Shown here: positions 1 to 7,993 of the stretch, one piece after another
Position numbering within the stretch: the stretch's first letter is position 1
Layout of the letters: every line of letters starts with the position of its first letter
Assembly (NCBI GenBank): GCA_027485695.1
Contig: JAIXQO010000001.1
Coordinates: forward strand, 496,001 to 560,000
Source of the DNA: Pseudomonadota bacterium
Lineage (GTDB): Bacteria > Bdellovibrionota > UBA1018
Reading direction: 5' to 3'
DNA length: 64,000 bases
Notes under the pieces: generated by a model
Seen by the model: only the letters and a program-made list of their open reading frames with translations
Database searches by the model: none
Told to the model about the DNA's origin: nothing
Made by a program: the position numbers and the translations under genes

Positions 1-383
1 AAAGGCGCGAACATCGTGATGTCGAATTCTTTGAACTGAACGGTTTCCTTGTCCTTGATGCGGATCAGATTTGTATAACCTAGAGCGGTGAGTTTCTTGA
101 TTAAGAAATTAGGGCCATGGTCGAGGACAATGATTGGGATCGATTTATCAAAATCAAAATATCTTTCATCGAAATGATCCGGATGAAGATGCGAGACGTA
201 AAGCGCATCGATATTCTTAAGGTCCGACATTTTAGTCGTGAGAGGTGGGTAATGGCACCAGCTTCCCTCAAAAACGCCGTCCACGATCCAGGGATCGCAG
301 AGAACCCGAGTTCCGAGTTTTCCGGTAAAAATTCCGCAGGCGTTAGCGATGAATTTAAAAGCCAGTTTTTCAGGATGATTCAT
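1..383 (-). CDS. Metallo-beta-lactamase-fold hydrolase, N-terminal part (cut by window edge)
   Basis: Only the first 127 codons are inside the window. The ATG at 383-381 is preceded by an AGGA box 9 bases upstream. The motif HLHPDH at residues 65-70 is the HxHxDH zinc-binding signature of the metallo-beta-lactamase superfamily, set in the usual SHLHPDHFD context after a beta strand. The spacing resembles UlaG-like and sugar-cluster members of the family rather than true beta-lactamases. It is the last visible gene of the minus-strand pseudaminic acid operon, 30 bases after the SpsF-type gene, so a role in nonulosonate or surface-glycan metabolism is likely. The substrate cannot be told from the sequence. 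Confidence 0.75.
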   Translation of the reverse strand, partial: MNHPEKLAFKFIANACGIFTGKLGTRVLCDPWIVDGVFEGSWCHYPPLTTKMSDLKNIDALYVSHLHPDHFDERYFDFDKSIPIIVLDHGPNFLIKKLTALGYTNLIRIKDKETVQFKEFDITMFAP

Positions 384-413
384 ACTAGGTGGTCCTGTTC
401 AATTTTGGTTCGT

Positions 414-1142
414 TCAGTTTTTTTTCTGTTCCACGTGGGCGTTCAGTTGCGCAAGTTCAGGGTAACGATCCAATAGTGCGCACACCTGTCGGCAACTCAT
501 ATGACGGGCATCATGATTTTCGATCAGTTTCTTGAGGAGTTCTTCGTCCGCTGTCTCGTCGAGCGTCAAACGGTAGCGGGAGTAATCGCCGAAATCGCTG
601 AGAATATCATGCGACTTTCCCCGCGAAATCGCTCGATTCCGAATCCAAGGCGTCACGTGTTCTCGCTCTGATTCGAGATGTGCCTCCTGCTCGGCCTGAA
701 ATAACTCGAGAGCGGAGAAAATCTCGAAATCCATTCCGCGTGGAAAACTGCGTTTCACGACGTTTGAAACGTAAGCGCCTGGATCGGTGAGGGACGTCGC
801 GAGGTCCATTCCTCGCTGAATCCAGAGTGGATCGATGAGCGGGCAATCCGAAGTGATTCGCACGACCCATTTCGATTCATGGGAGCGTGCCGCCAGGACG
901 AAACGAGCGAGCACGTCCTGTTCGCTTCCACGAACGAAATTCCAATTTTTCTCGCGCGCGAGGCTCTCAACGGGATCGTCGGATGTGAGATCCGTCGTCG
1001 CGATCACAACGGGCGTGTTTAAAGCCTGGAGCCGTCGCATCTGGTGCTCGAGGTACGACACTTGGCCAGCCTGCCGCAAGATCTTGCCCGGGAGTCGGGA
1101 GCTCGTCATGCGCGCTTGGGTAATGACCAGGAAATCCGTCAT
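414..1142 (-). CDS. SpsF-type cytidylyltransferase, probable CMP-pseudaminate synthetase (PseF role)
   Basis: 242 aa. The N-terminus carries QARMTSSRLPGKIL (about residues 9-22), the nucleotide-binding signature of the SpsF branch of the cytidylyltransferase family (CMP-KDO/NeuA fold). SDCPLIDP near residue 100 matches the metal- and sugar-binding strand. The gene begins 2 bases after pseC ends and lies in the order pseB-pseC-this gene. In many nonulosonate clusters an SpsF-like protein in this position activates pseudaminic acid with CTP. The fold call is firm. The substrate rests on context, because a second cytidylyltransferase of the NeuA type lies at 5776-6453 and could do the same job. 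Confidence 0.8.
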   Translation of the reverse strand: MTDFLVITQARMTSSRLPGKILRQAGQVSYLEHQMRRLQALNTPVVIATTDLTSDDPVESLAREKNWNFVRGSEQDVLARFVLAARSHESKWVVRITSDCPLIDPLWIQRGMDLATSLTDPGAYVSNVVKRSFPRGMDFEIFSALELFQAEQEAHLESEREHVTPWIRNRAISRGKSHDILSDFGDYSRYRLTLDETADEELLKKLIENHDARHMSCRQVCALLDRYPELAQLNAHVEQKKN

Positions 1143-1144
1143 AG

Positions 1145-2308
1145 TTAGTTATAGAAAGATCGGATCGCGTCGATCACACGCCGTTGTTCCTGATCCGTCA
1201 TGGAATGGTACATCGGCAGACTCAAGGTTTGTTCGTAATAGCGATCCGCTTGCGGCAAGCTCATCTTGCCGTATCGCCGTTGGTAGTAGGGATGCCGATA
1301 AACCGGGATGTAATGGACTTGCGTGTAGATATGGGCTTGTTTCAAATGCTCGTAGAGTTCCTTGCGCCGATCGGTTCGAATCACAAACAAGTGATAAGCG
1401 TGTTCGACCGAATTGGGAGCTTGTGGGAGCTGTAGAGGGAGACCCTCGAGTTCTCGGCGGTAGGTACTTGCGATCTCCCGTCGACGTTTCAGGTTTTCAT
1501 CCAAGCGCGAGAGCTGCGATTCACCGAGTTTGCAGAGGATGTCAGAAATTCGGTAATTGTAACCGAGGTCCTGCATTTCGTGGTACCAGCCGCCGTCATT
1601 CGCGTTTTCGTATTCGGCAGGGTTTTTGGTGATTCCGTGGGTGCGGAGTTTTTTGATCTTCGCCGCGAGGCTCGCGTTCGCCGTCGTAACGACTCCGCCC
1701 TCTCCGGTCGTGATGTGTTTGACCGGATGAAACGAGTAAATCGAGGCGTCCGCGTGGCGTCCGTCGCCCGAGTGGTGCCACTCCCCAGATTCGTCTTGAT
1801 AGCGTGCGCCGATGGCGTGGCAAGCATCTTCGAGAATCCAAAGCCCGTGAGCATCGGCGATTTTTCTCAGTTGCGACAAGTTAACCGGATAACCGGTCAT
1901 GTCCACCGATACGACGCCGGAATAGTAGCCTCTCGGATGAGACGCCAAGAGTTTTTCTAAATGACCAAAGTCCAAGCAGAGCGTGTTCGGGTCGATATCG
2001 ACAAACTCAACGTCCCCTCCGCAGTACAGAATACAGTTGGCAGATGCAGCAAACGTGATGGCTGGTACCAGCACGCGCACGCCCGGTTTCACTCCGAGTG
2101 CCATGGCACACAAGTGCAGAGCAGCGGTTCCGTTGGTTACGGCGATCGCGTGCGGAGCTCCCACCTGTTTGCAGATCGCCTTCTCAAAAGAATCGACGCC
2201 TGGTCCTTGTGTCAGGTATTCGCTACGTACGGCTTCGACCAGCGCTTGAACATCCTGGTCGCTGATCTCCTGTTTTCCGTAAGGGATGATGGGCTTGGAT
2301 CCGCTCAT
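1145..2308 (-). CDS. pseC: UDP-4-amino-4,6-dideoxy-N-acetyl-beta-L-altrosamine transaminase PseC
   Basis: 387 aa, a PLP-dependent DegT/DnrJ/EryC1/StrS aminotransferase. It converts the 4-keto product of PseB to the 4-amino sugar, the second step of the CMP-pseudaminic acid pathway. Visible marks are the start PYGKQEISDQDV, the substrate-loop region GPGVDSFE, ILEDACHA (PLP-binding Asp) and the Schiff-base lysine K197 in SFHPVKHITTGEGG. An upstream ATG at 2371 exists, but the ATG at 2308 gives a 4-base ATGA overlap with the pseB stop and the N-terminus normal for the family, so 2308 is chosen. Direct linkage to pseB makes the assignment strong. Confidence 0.93.
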   Translation of the reverse strand: MSGSKPIIPYGKQEISDQDVQALVEAVRSEYLTQGPGVDSFEKAICKQVGAPHAIAVTNGTAALHLCAMALGVKPGVRVLVPAITFAASANCILYCGGDVEFVDIDPNTLCLDFGHLEKLLASHPRGYYSGVVSVDMTGYPVNLSQLRKIADAHGLWILEDACHAIGARYQDESGEWHHSGDGRHADASIYSFHPVKHITTGEGGVVTTANASLAAKIKKLRTHGITKNPAEYENANDGGWYHEMQDLGYNYRISDILCKLGESQLSRLDENLKRRREIASTYRRELEGLPLQLPQAPNSVEHAYHLFVIRTDRRKELYEHLKQAHIYTQVHYIPVYRHPYYQRRYGKMSLPQADRYYEQTLSLPMYHSMTDQEQRRVIDAIRSFYN

Positions 2309-3315
2309 GATTCCGAACCGGTGTTGATTTCCGATCGTGTGAGCTCTTGGATTTGCCCAGTCGTGAGCCACTCCGTGTTCGTTCCCGAGTTGTATTTAAA
2401 GTCGTGGGCGACGGGTTTCGCGTTGAATGCTTTACGCCATTTTTCGAAATCCCAGGAATGAGTCATCGGCTTGATGATGTACTGATCGCCGCAGTCGTAC
2501 GTATTCATCGCGTCGCTCTCGGTGATCATCTCTTCGTGGAGTTTTTCTCCTGGGCGGATACCGACGACTTCGGTGCGACACTCGGGAGCGATCGCGCGCG
2601 CGAGATCCAGGATCCGGTAGGACGGAATCTTCGGAACGAAGATTTCTCCGCCAAAAGACTGATCAATTGCGCGAAGGACGAGGTTCACGCCGTCTTCGAG
2701 CGTGATGCTGAAACGGGTCATGCCCTCGTGAGTAATCGGGAGTACGCCGTCTTTCTTTTTATCCAAAAAGAATGGAACGACAGAACCGCGCGAACCGAAT
2801 ACGTTTCCGTAACGAACGACGGAGAGTCGGAGATCGCGAGAACCTTTGAGGTTGTTTGCCGCGATGAAGAGCTTATCGGAGCAGAGTTTGGTCGCACCGT
2901 AAAGGTTGACGGGGGCGGCTGCCTTGTCGGTCGAGAGTGCGACGACACACTTGATGCTGCCGTCGAGTGCGGCGTTCACGATGTTTTCGGCACCAAACAC
3001 GTTCGTGTAGATGCACTCCATCGGATTATACTCAGCTATCGGCACATGTTTCATGGCGGCCGCGTGGATGACGATATCGATGCCTTCGCAGGCGCGTTTT
3101 AGTCGAGCGCCGTCGCGGACGTCACCGATGAAAAAACGGATGTTTGGGTATTTGGCCTTGGGATAGAGCTGGGCCATTTCGTATTGCTTGAGCTCATCAC
3201 GTGAATAGATCACCAAGCGGGCGATGTCTGGATACTTCTTGGTGACGATTTCTACGAACTTCTTGCCGAACGAGCCGGTGCCGCCCGTGATGAGGATGCG
3301 TTTCCCATTTAACAT
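2305..3315 (-). CDS. pseB: UDP-N-acetylglucosamine 4,6-dehydratase (5-inverting) PseB
   Basis: 336 aa, short-chain dehydrogenase fold of the soluble FlaA1/PseB type. It turns UDP-GlcNAc into UDP-2-acetamido-2,6-dideoxy-beta-L-arabino-hex-4-ulose, the committed step to pseudaminic acid. TGGTGSFG (residues 10-17) is the NADP-binding turn, STDKA is the family loop, and YGATK holds the catalytic Tyr and Lys. Length is normal for PseB and it lacks the membrane domain of WbpM/PglF, which is present instead in the separate gene at 12715. Its stop overlaps the pseC start. The 59-base gap upstream of its start contains a short hairpin. Confidence 0.93.
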   Translation of the reverse strand: MLNGKRILITGGTGSFGKKFVEIVTKKYPDIARLVIYSRDELKQYEMAQLYPKAKYPNIRFFIGDVRDGARLKRACEGIDIVIHAAAMKHVPIAEYNPMECIYTNVFGAENIVNAALDGSIKCVVALSTDKAAAPVNLYGATKLCSDKLFIAANNLKGSRDLRLSVVRYGNVFGSRGSVVPFFLDKKKDGVLPITHEGMTRFSITLEDGVNLVLRAIDQSFGGEIFVPKIPSYRILDLARAIAPECRTEVVGIRPGEKLHEEMITESDAMNTYDCGDQYIIKPMTHSWDFEKWRKAFNAKPVAHDFKYNSGTNTEWLTTGQIQELTRSEINTGSES

Positions 3316-3326
3316 AGGGTTTGAAA

Positions 3327-3341
3327 CTAGCGTTTTGCTAG
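3327..3341. repeat. Short inverted repeat between the dehydrogenase gene and pseB
   Basis: CTAGC and GCTAG flank a 5-base GTTTT loop. On the plus strand the hairpin is followed by a T run; on the minus strand, the direction of transcription, by TTTC. It could attenuate read-through from the cupin/dehydrogenase pair into pseB or mark a separate pseB leader. The stem is only 5 bp, so the call is weak. Confidence 0.3.
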
Positions 3342-3374
3342 GTTTTTAGCAACGGCGAAGGCGCGATCTCTGGG

Positions 3375-4322
3375 CTATCCAAGACCCACGAATTCCAGTG
3401 CATTTCGCGGGTTTTCGAGGTTGTCGATCGCGGCTCGACCCATCGCCATAACGGCCTCATCCGCGTTCCCGCCGATGTGTGGCGTGGATATCAGACGAGG
3501 ATGCTCAAGTAGGGAGTAATCCGCCGGCGGTTCTTGTTCTAGAACATCGAGCGCGGCACCAGCGATTTGGCCCGAATTGAGCGCTTCGAGGAGCGCGACT
3601 TCATCCACTAGCCCACCCCGGGCGGTATTCACAACAAATGTCCCGCGCCTCATCTGCGCGATCGCCGGGCGTCCCAGGAGGCCCAGGGTCGACGAGTTTT
3701 TCGGGGTATGGATGCTGACGATGTCGGACGAAGCGAACAGGGTTTTCAGATCCACGGACTCGACCCCGAATTCGCGGTAAAAATCACCGTAATCGACGAT
3801 GTCATGGGCCAAAACCCGGCAGCCAAAAGGCTTCAGTAACCGCACCAAATCCTTGCCGATGTTGCCGCATCCGATGATGCCGATGGTTTTTTCTGAGAGC
3901 TGGCGACCCTTGGCTCGTTCCCATTTTTGAGCGGCAACGTTTGCCTCCGAGAGGTGCACGGAGCGGATCAAGGTCAACATGAAGGTCAGCGCAAGTTCCG
4001 CGACCGACCGGCGGTTCACCCCGGCCGACCATCCCAGGGTAACTCCCTGGCGATTCAGATCCTCCAGGTTCAACATGTCGAGTCCAACGCCGTATTTTGA
4101 AATATGTTTCAAATCAGGGGTTTTTTCGAGGATTTTTGAATCAATTTTCTCAAGCCCGGTGATCGCTCGGCGGTGCCCTTTGAGAAATGCGATGAGCTCC
4201 TCGCCTGCGAGCACCCGGTTCGTATCGTTGAAAACGATCCCGGGATATTTTTTCTTGAGCTCCTCACGGAGGGCAGTGTTTGTGCAAACGGAGCGGGCGA
4301 CGACGGCGATGGTATCTGACAT
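3375..4322 (-). CDS. D-isomer-specific 2-hydroxyacid dehydrogenase (SerA-like)
   Basis: 315 aa, the length of a single-module NAD-dependent 2-hydroxyacid dehydrogenase without an ACT domain. GCGNIG (residues 151-156) binds NAD. The catalytic triad is visible as R235 in TARGGLVDE, E264 in the LEQEP segment and H282 in PHIGG. Relatives include phosphoglycerate dehydrogenase and glyoxylate or erythronate-phosphate dehydrogenases. It starts 7 bases after the cupin gene and precedes pseB, so it probably serves the glycan locus, possibly by making or using a hydroxy acid such as glycerate or 3-phosphoglycerate. The substrate is not determined by the sequence. Confidence 0.8.
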   Translation of the reverse strand: MSDTIAVVARSVCTNTALREELKKKYPGIVFNDTNRVLAGEELIAFLKGHRRAITGLEKIDSKILEKTPDLKHISKYGVGLDMLNLEDLNRQGVTLGWSAGVNRRSVAELALTFMLTLIRSVHLSEANVAAQKWERAKGRQLSEKTIGIIGCGNIGKDLVRLLKPFGCRVLAHDIVDYGDFYREFGVESVDLKTLFASSDIVSIHTPKNSSTLGLLGRPAIAQMRRGTFVVNTARGGLVDEVALLEALNSGQIAGAALDVLEQEPPADYSLLEHPRLISTPHIGGNADEAVMAMGRAAIDNLENPRNALEFVGLG

Positions 4323-4329
4323 GGCAGGG

Positions 4330-4740
4330 CTATTTCTCCGAGGTGTCGGCGTAGGGGTGGTCGGCTTGCGGACTGATAAACGCGTAGCGAATGCCCGGTT
4401 TCGTTCCCACGCAGCGGATCTGGTGCTTGAATTGGGGCGGCAGCACGATGACTTGGGGAGAACTCAGGAATTGAGCGGGTTGGCCCTCAATGTTCACTTC
4501 CCAGTCGCCTTCGAGCAGGACCCAGCACTCGGTTTTTTCGGTATGGTAGTGAAGGCGATTTCCCTCACCCGGTTGATGGCGGAGGAGGAATCCTTTGAAC
4601 GTCTCATTGGAAGCAACCTCGACCGTCCAGGTCGGATTCTCAATTTCCGATTTCAAGGTTTCGGTTGAAACAACGATCGGGGAGGGGGAAGCGATGGATT
4701 TCCGCTCGCCAGAATTTTCGGTCACGTGAAACGATTTCAA
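4330..4740 (-). CDS. Small cupin-domain protein
   Basis: 136 aa, a single conserved beta-barrel cupin. The first cupin motif is H64-x-H66-x4-E71, followed by a WVLLEG strand. The second motif supplies H106 in PPQFKHQIR, so all four usual metal ligands are present. It is the first gene of the minus-strand operon that continues through the 2-hydroxyacid dehydrogenase into pseB-pseC, and its start faces the divergent operon at 4874. Such small cupins in sugar clusters may be isomerases, epimerases or ligand-binding proteins. No specific reaction can be assigned. Confidence 0.75.
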   Translation of the reverse strand: MKSFHVTENSGERKSIASPSPIVVSTETLKSEIENPTWTVEVASNETFKGFLLRHQPGEGNRLHYHTEKTECWVLLEGDWEVNIEGQPAQFLSSPQVIVLPPQFKHQIRCVGTKPGIRYAFISPQADHPYADTSEK

Positions 4741-4809
4741 GGCCTACCTCGCAATTTGATGTGGTGCCCAAGATACGTCAGAATCAGGCGAGAAAAAACA
4801 CTTAACTAC

Positions 4810-4838
4810 TTGCGTAGCGCAGCCTGGCGACAGATAAA
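4810..4838 (+). promoter_or_regulatory. Putative sigma-70-like promoter for the 4874-14700 operon
   Basis: TTGCGT (4810-4815) and GATAAA (4833-4838) are separated by 17 bases in the 133-base divergent gap, 35 bases upstream of the first plus-strand start. An AGGA ribosome-binding site lies at 4862-4865. The boxes match the consensus only partly and were found by eye. Confidence 0.35.
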
Positions 4839-4873
4839 GACTGGATCACCGCCACAAAGATAGGACTGCGTTC

Positions 4874-5737
4874 ATGCTCAAAAAATTACTGATCCGTTAC
4901 GGCGGGCCCGAGCTGGTGGGGCGACTCCGCCGGATGTCGATCCACCGTCCCGAGGTGATCGTCAGTCTGACGCCGGGAGACGTCGCTCCGCCTTGCGATA
5001 TCCCGCTTCTGAAACAAACTCGATGGAGATTCGTCCGTCAGTGGATTTTAGAAAATTACGTCACGAACCCAACCGTATCCGGCCCACAGATGTTTTTAAA
5101 CGTCGGCTGTGGTGATGGCACTCTTCGCCACCAGTTTTTTGGCCATGAATCCGATGAAAAACCACTGACACCCCAGGCGTTTTTCGGCCATTTTCGTTAT
5201 TACACGACTGAACTTTTCCCAATCGAGCTGAATTCCGTCAAGCTCCGGGGGGGGCATCTCTACGCGGACCACGTGAATGCGCAGGACGTGGATACTGGTT
5301 TTTTGCGGGACTATCCCGAAGGGTTTCATACTGGGCATTTCCAAGGTGATATTTCGACCGAAGATTTTTTGGAGACCCGCTCGGATTACCTGGGTAAATT
5401 CGATTTGATTTACTCGGCGGACGTTCTTGAGCATGTCGGCAATCCGTTTACGGCGGTTAAAAACATGGTGAAACTGCTGAAACCAGGAGGCAAAATCATC
5501 ACGATCGTGCCTTTTGCCTACGGGTATCACCCGGATCCGGTGGACTACTACCGGTTCACCCACGCCGGCGTCCAAAAGATGTTCGAGATCGGTACGACTC
5601 GCGTGGTGAAAGAAGTGTTTTCGGCTTACGATCTCACCGAGCGACGAAGAAACCGCATCGGGCCGCTCGTCCCCGTGGACCAGTTCGGCGGTTGGCGTGA
5701 GGCGTGGTTCGTGCTGACGATCCATCAAATTGACTAA
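4874..5737 (+). CDS. Class I SAM-dependent methyltransferase
   Basis: 287 aa. SAM motif I is NVGCGDG (residues 76-82). The acidic strand and post-motif FDLIYSADVLEHV is typical of Methyltransf_11/25 enzymes, followed by LKPGGKIITIVPF. An N-terminal extension of about 70 residues precedes the Rossmann fold. It has an AGGA site 8 bases before the ATG and is the first gene of a long plus-strand operon that includes a cytidylyltransferase, an SDR enzyme and a phosphatase. A sugar O- or N-methyltransferase is the natural reading; the acceptor is unknown. Confidence 0.8.
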   Translation: MLKKLLIRYGGPELVGRLRRMSIHRPEVIVSLTPGDVAPPCDIPLLKQTRWRFVRQWILENYVTNPTVSGPQMFLNVGCGDGTLRHQFFGHESDEKPLTPQAFFGHFRYYTTELFPIELNSVKLRGGHLYADHVNAQDVDTGFLRDYPEGFHTGHFQGDISTEDFLETRSDYLGKFDLIYSADVLEHVGNPFTAVKNMVKLLKPGGKIITIVPFAYGYHPDPVDYYRFTHAGVQKMFEIGTTRVVKEVFSAYDLTERRRNRIGPLVPVDQFGGWREAWFVLTIHQID

Positions 5738-5775
5738 GTGAACTACGAAGTACGGACTCAGGTGAGGATAAGATC

Positions 5776-6453
5776 ATGGCGAAATTAGGCAGTCTTCTAG
5801 GCATCATTCCAGTCAAAGGCAACTCCGAGCGAGTGCCGAAGAAAAACGTGCGTCCGTTCGCGGACACGACTCTGCTCGACTTGAAACTTAAACAAGTCCA
5901 GGAGCTGAAGCAGTTCGACGACATCGTCGTTTCAAGCGAAGATCCCGAAGTCTTGAAGCGCGCAAAAGCGCTCGGATACGGCATCCATGAGCGCGATCCT
6001 TATTATTCGACGGGATCGGTACCTATGAGCGAGGTGTACACTTATCTCGCGAACGCGTTTAAACACGACACTGTCATGTGGATTCAGGTGACGAATCCAC
6101 TCGCCGGTGCGGATGTTTATCGCGAGGGTCTGGAGAAATATCAAGCCATGAGCGATCAGCACGATTGCCTGCTCAGCGTCCAAGAGATCAAAGAATACAT
6201 TTACTTCAACAATCAGCCGTTGAACTTCAAACCGAACCCATGGCCGCGTTCGCAGGATCTCAAAGGCACCTACGCGCTGAACTTCGTGGTCAACATCCTG
6301 CCCCGCAAATCTCTCGCAGAATGGGGCTCGTTGGTGGGAAGCCGACCGGAATTCATGGTCGTTGATTCAGCAACCGCCAAAGATATCGATTTCATGGAAG
6401 ACTTTGAATTCTGTGAACACCTGTATCGCAAACGCTCCGGACTGAACCGATGA
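5776..6453 (+). CDS. NeuA-like acylneuraminate/nonulosonate cytidylyltransferase
   Basis: 225 aa. The N-terminal signature IIPVKGNSERVPKKN is the CTP-binding loop of NeuA/PseF/LegF-type enzymes, and VSSEDPEVLKRAKALG follows as expected for the family. QVTNPLAGADVY corresponds to the sugar-binding segment. It transfers CMP to a nonulosonic acid or related 2-keto sugar acid. A GAGG site precedes the ATG. The gene overlaps the following SDR gene by 4 bases. It may be the true PseF or may activate a second acidic sugar made by this operon; the SpsF-type gene at 414-1142 is the other candidate. Confidence 0.8.
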   Translation: MAKLGSLLGIIPVKGNSERVPKKNVRPFADTTLLDLKLKQVQELKQFDDIVVSSEDPEVLKRAKALGYGIHERDPYYSTGSVPMSEVYTYLANAFKHDTVMWIQVTNPLAGADVYREGLEKYQAMSDQHDCLLSVQEIKEYIYFNNQPLNFKPNPWPRSQDLKGTYALNFVVNILPRKSLAEWGSLVGSRPEFMVVDSATAKDIDFMEDFEFCEHLYRKRSGLNR

Positions 6454-7328
6454 AAATTCTCGTCACGGGTTCCTCGGGATTTCTCGGGAGCCACATCGCG
6501 GATGCACTGAGTGAAGCAGGCCACCAGGTCACGCTTTTCGATATCCAACCTTCGCGCTATCGCCGTCCCGATCAGTCCGAAGTCGTCGGCGATCTTCGCA
6601 ATCGTGAAACACTGGAACAAGCCGTTCAGGGTCAAGAAGCGATTTTCCATTTGGCGGCGATCGCGGACATCGATGTGGCCGAGAGCGAGCCGCTCGCTAC
6701 GATGGATGTGAACGTCCTAGGAACCGTGAATCTCCTCGATTTAGCGAGGAAACACGGATGCAAGCGATTCGTTTTTGCGAGTTCCATCTACGTTTATAGC
6801 CAAACCGGTGGTTTTTATCGCATCAGCAAACACGCCTGCGAACTCTTGCTCGAAGAATACCAGCGCCGCTACGGATTGGATTTCACGATCCTCCGTTTCG
6901 GTACGCTCTATGGGACTCGTTCGGACGCGCACAACAGTGTATTCCGCTACCTCACACAGGGGCTTCAGCAGAAAAAAATTGTCTTCCGCGGCAGTGGCGA
7001 AGAAATCCGGGAATACCTGCACGTCAAAGACGCTTCTCGTATCTGCGTTCGTGTATTGTCGGATGACTACCGGAACCAGAGCTTGATCTTGACGGGTCAC
7101 CACCGCATCAAGGTGACCGAACTATTGCAAATGATTCGCGAGATTTTCGGCAACAAAATCGAAATCCTCCACGAGACTCGCAAGAGCGATTCGCACTACA
7201 TCCAGACTCCGTACTCTTATCATCCGCGCGTCGGTCAAAAAGTCGTTTCCGAAACGTACTGCGATCTGGGGCAGAGCCTGATCGAGATCCTCGAAGAAAT
7301 CGATCCCGCGAGCCAGGGGAACACGTGA
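6450..7328 (+). CDS. NAD-dependent nucleotide-sugar epimerase/dehydratase (extended SDR)
   Basis: 292 aa. GSSGFLG (residues 7-13) binds NAD(P). The catalytic pair is Y123 and K127 in YRISK, with serines at 111-112. DLR near residue 49 and FHLAA near 66 are standard extended-SDR positions. The ATG overlaps the cytidylyltransferase stop (ATGA), and its own stop overlaps the GTG of the next gene. The protein is a little shorter than GalE. It most likely epimerises or reduces an activated sugar belonging to the same cassette as the neighbouring cytidylyltransferase. Confidence 0.8.
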   Translation: MKILVTGSSGFLGSHIADALSEAGHQVTLFDIQPSRYRRPDQSEVVGDLRNRETLEQAVQGQEAIFHLAAIADIDVAESEPLATMDVNVLGTVNLLDLARKHGCKRFVFASSIYVYSQTGGFYRISKHACELLLEEYQRRYGLDFTILRFGTLYGTRSDAHNSVFRYLTQGLQQKKIVFRGSGEEIREYLHVKDASRICVRVLSDDYRNQSLILTGHHRIKVTELLQMIREIFGNKIEILHETRKSDSHYIQTPYSYHPRVGQKVVSETYCDLGQSLIEILEEIDPASQGNT

Positions 7329-7993
7329 GCGAATGGATTTCCCTCTCATTTGAATTGAGTCGGAATACTCCGCTTTATGGTGGAGGCCAGGCGCCTTTGC
7401 ATTTGAAACACGTCAAGTCGCCTGCCTGTGGAGATTCCTGCGAAGTTTCAGAAGTGATGATTCAAAATCATTGGGGTACTCATTTCGATTGTCCGGCCCA
7501 TTTTTTTCCGGACGGTCGTCGCGTGGGGGACTACTCGGTTGCGGAATTGATTTTTACCCGGGTGCAATGGTTGGAAATCCCGCTCTCCGAGGGCCGCTTG
7601 ATTGAAATCGCGGATTTAGAAGGGCGTTTAGATTCAAAAACCGACCTCCTGTTGATCAAAACTGGATTTGAACGGTTCCGCGAGAATGCCGATCAATACG
7701 GCGCTCGGGGACCGGGACTATCCGAAGCCGCTTGCCTGTACTTGCGCAAGTTTACAAATCTTCGAGCGATTGGATTCGATTTCGTTTCGCTCTCGTCTTT
7801 TTTGAACCGAGACGAAGGTCGCAAGGCCCACCGCGCGATTCTGTCGAATGACGGACGTGCTCCGATCCTCGTCGTTGAGGACATGAAGCTCTCTGAGCTG
7901 CGGGGAGAGATCGAAGAACTGCATCTTGTTCCACTGCGAGTCGAGGGCCTGGATAGCGCGCCCTGTACGGTGCTTGCGAGGGTGAGTCGATGA
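7325..7993 (+). CDS. Cyclase-family metal-dependent hydrolase (kynurenine-formamidase fold)
   Basis: 222 aa, GTG start giving a GTGA overlap with the upstream stop. The family signature HxGTHxDxPxH is seen as H49, H53, D55 and H59 in the segment around residues 48-60. These bind the catalytic metals in formamidase and isatin-hydrolase relatives. Activity is usually amide or lactam/lactone hydrolysis. In a nucleotide-sugar operon it might deformylate an amino sugar or open a cyclic intermediate, but that is inference. Its position between the SDR and HAD genes with 4-base overlaps at both ends implies tight co-translation. Confidence 0.8.
   Translation: MSEWISLSFELSRNTPLYGGGQAPLHLKHVKSPACGDSCEVSEVMIQNHWGTHFDCPAHFFPDGRRVGDYSVAELIFTRVQWLEIPLSEGRLIEIADLEGRLDSKTDLLLIKTGFERFRENADQYGARGPGLSEAACLYLRKFTNLRAIGFDFVSLSSFLNRDEGRKAHRAILSNDGRAPILVVEDMKLSELRGEIEELHLVPLRVEGLDSAPCTVLARVSR

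Noticed and set aside
835..1632. A 265-codon plus-strand frame across the SpsF-type and pseC genes
   Set aside because: It crosses two well-supported minus-strand genes and has no domain features; an antisense shadow.
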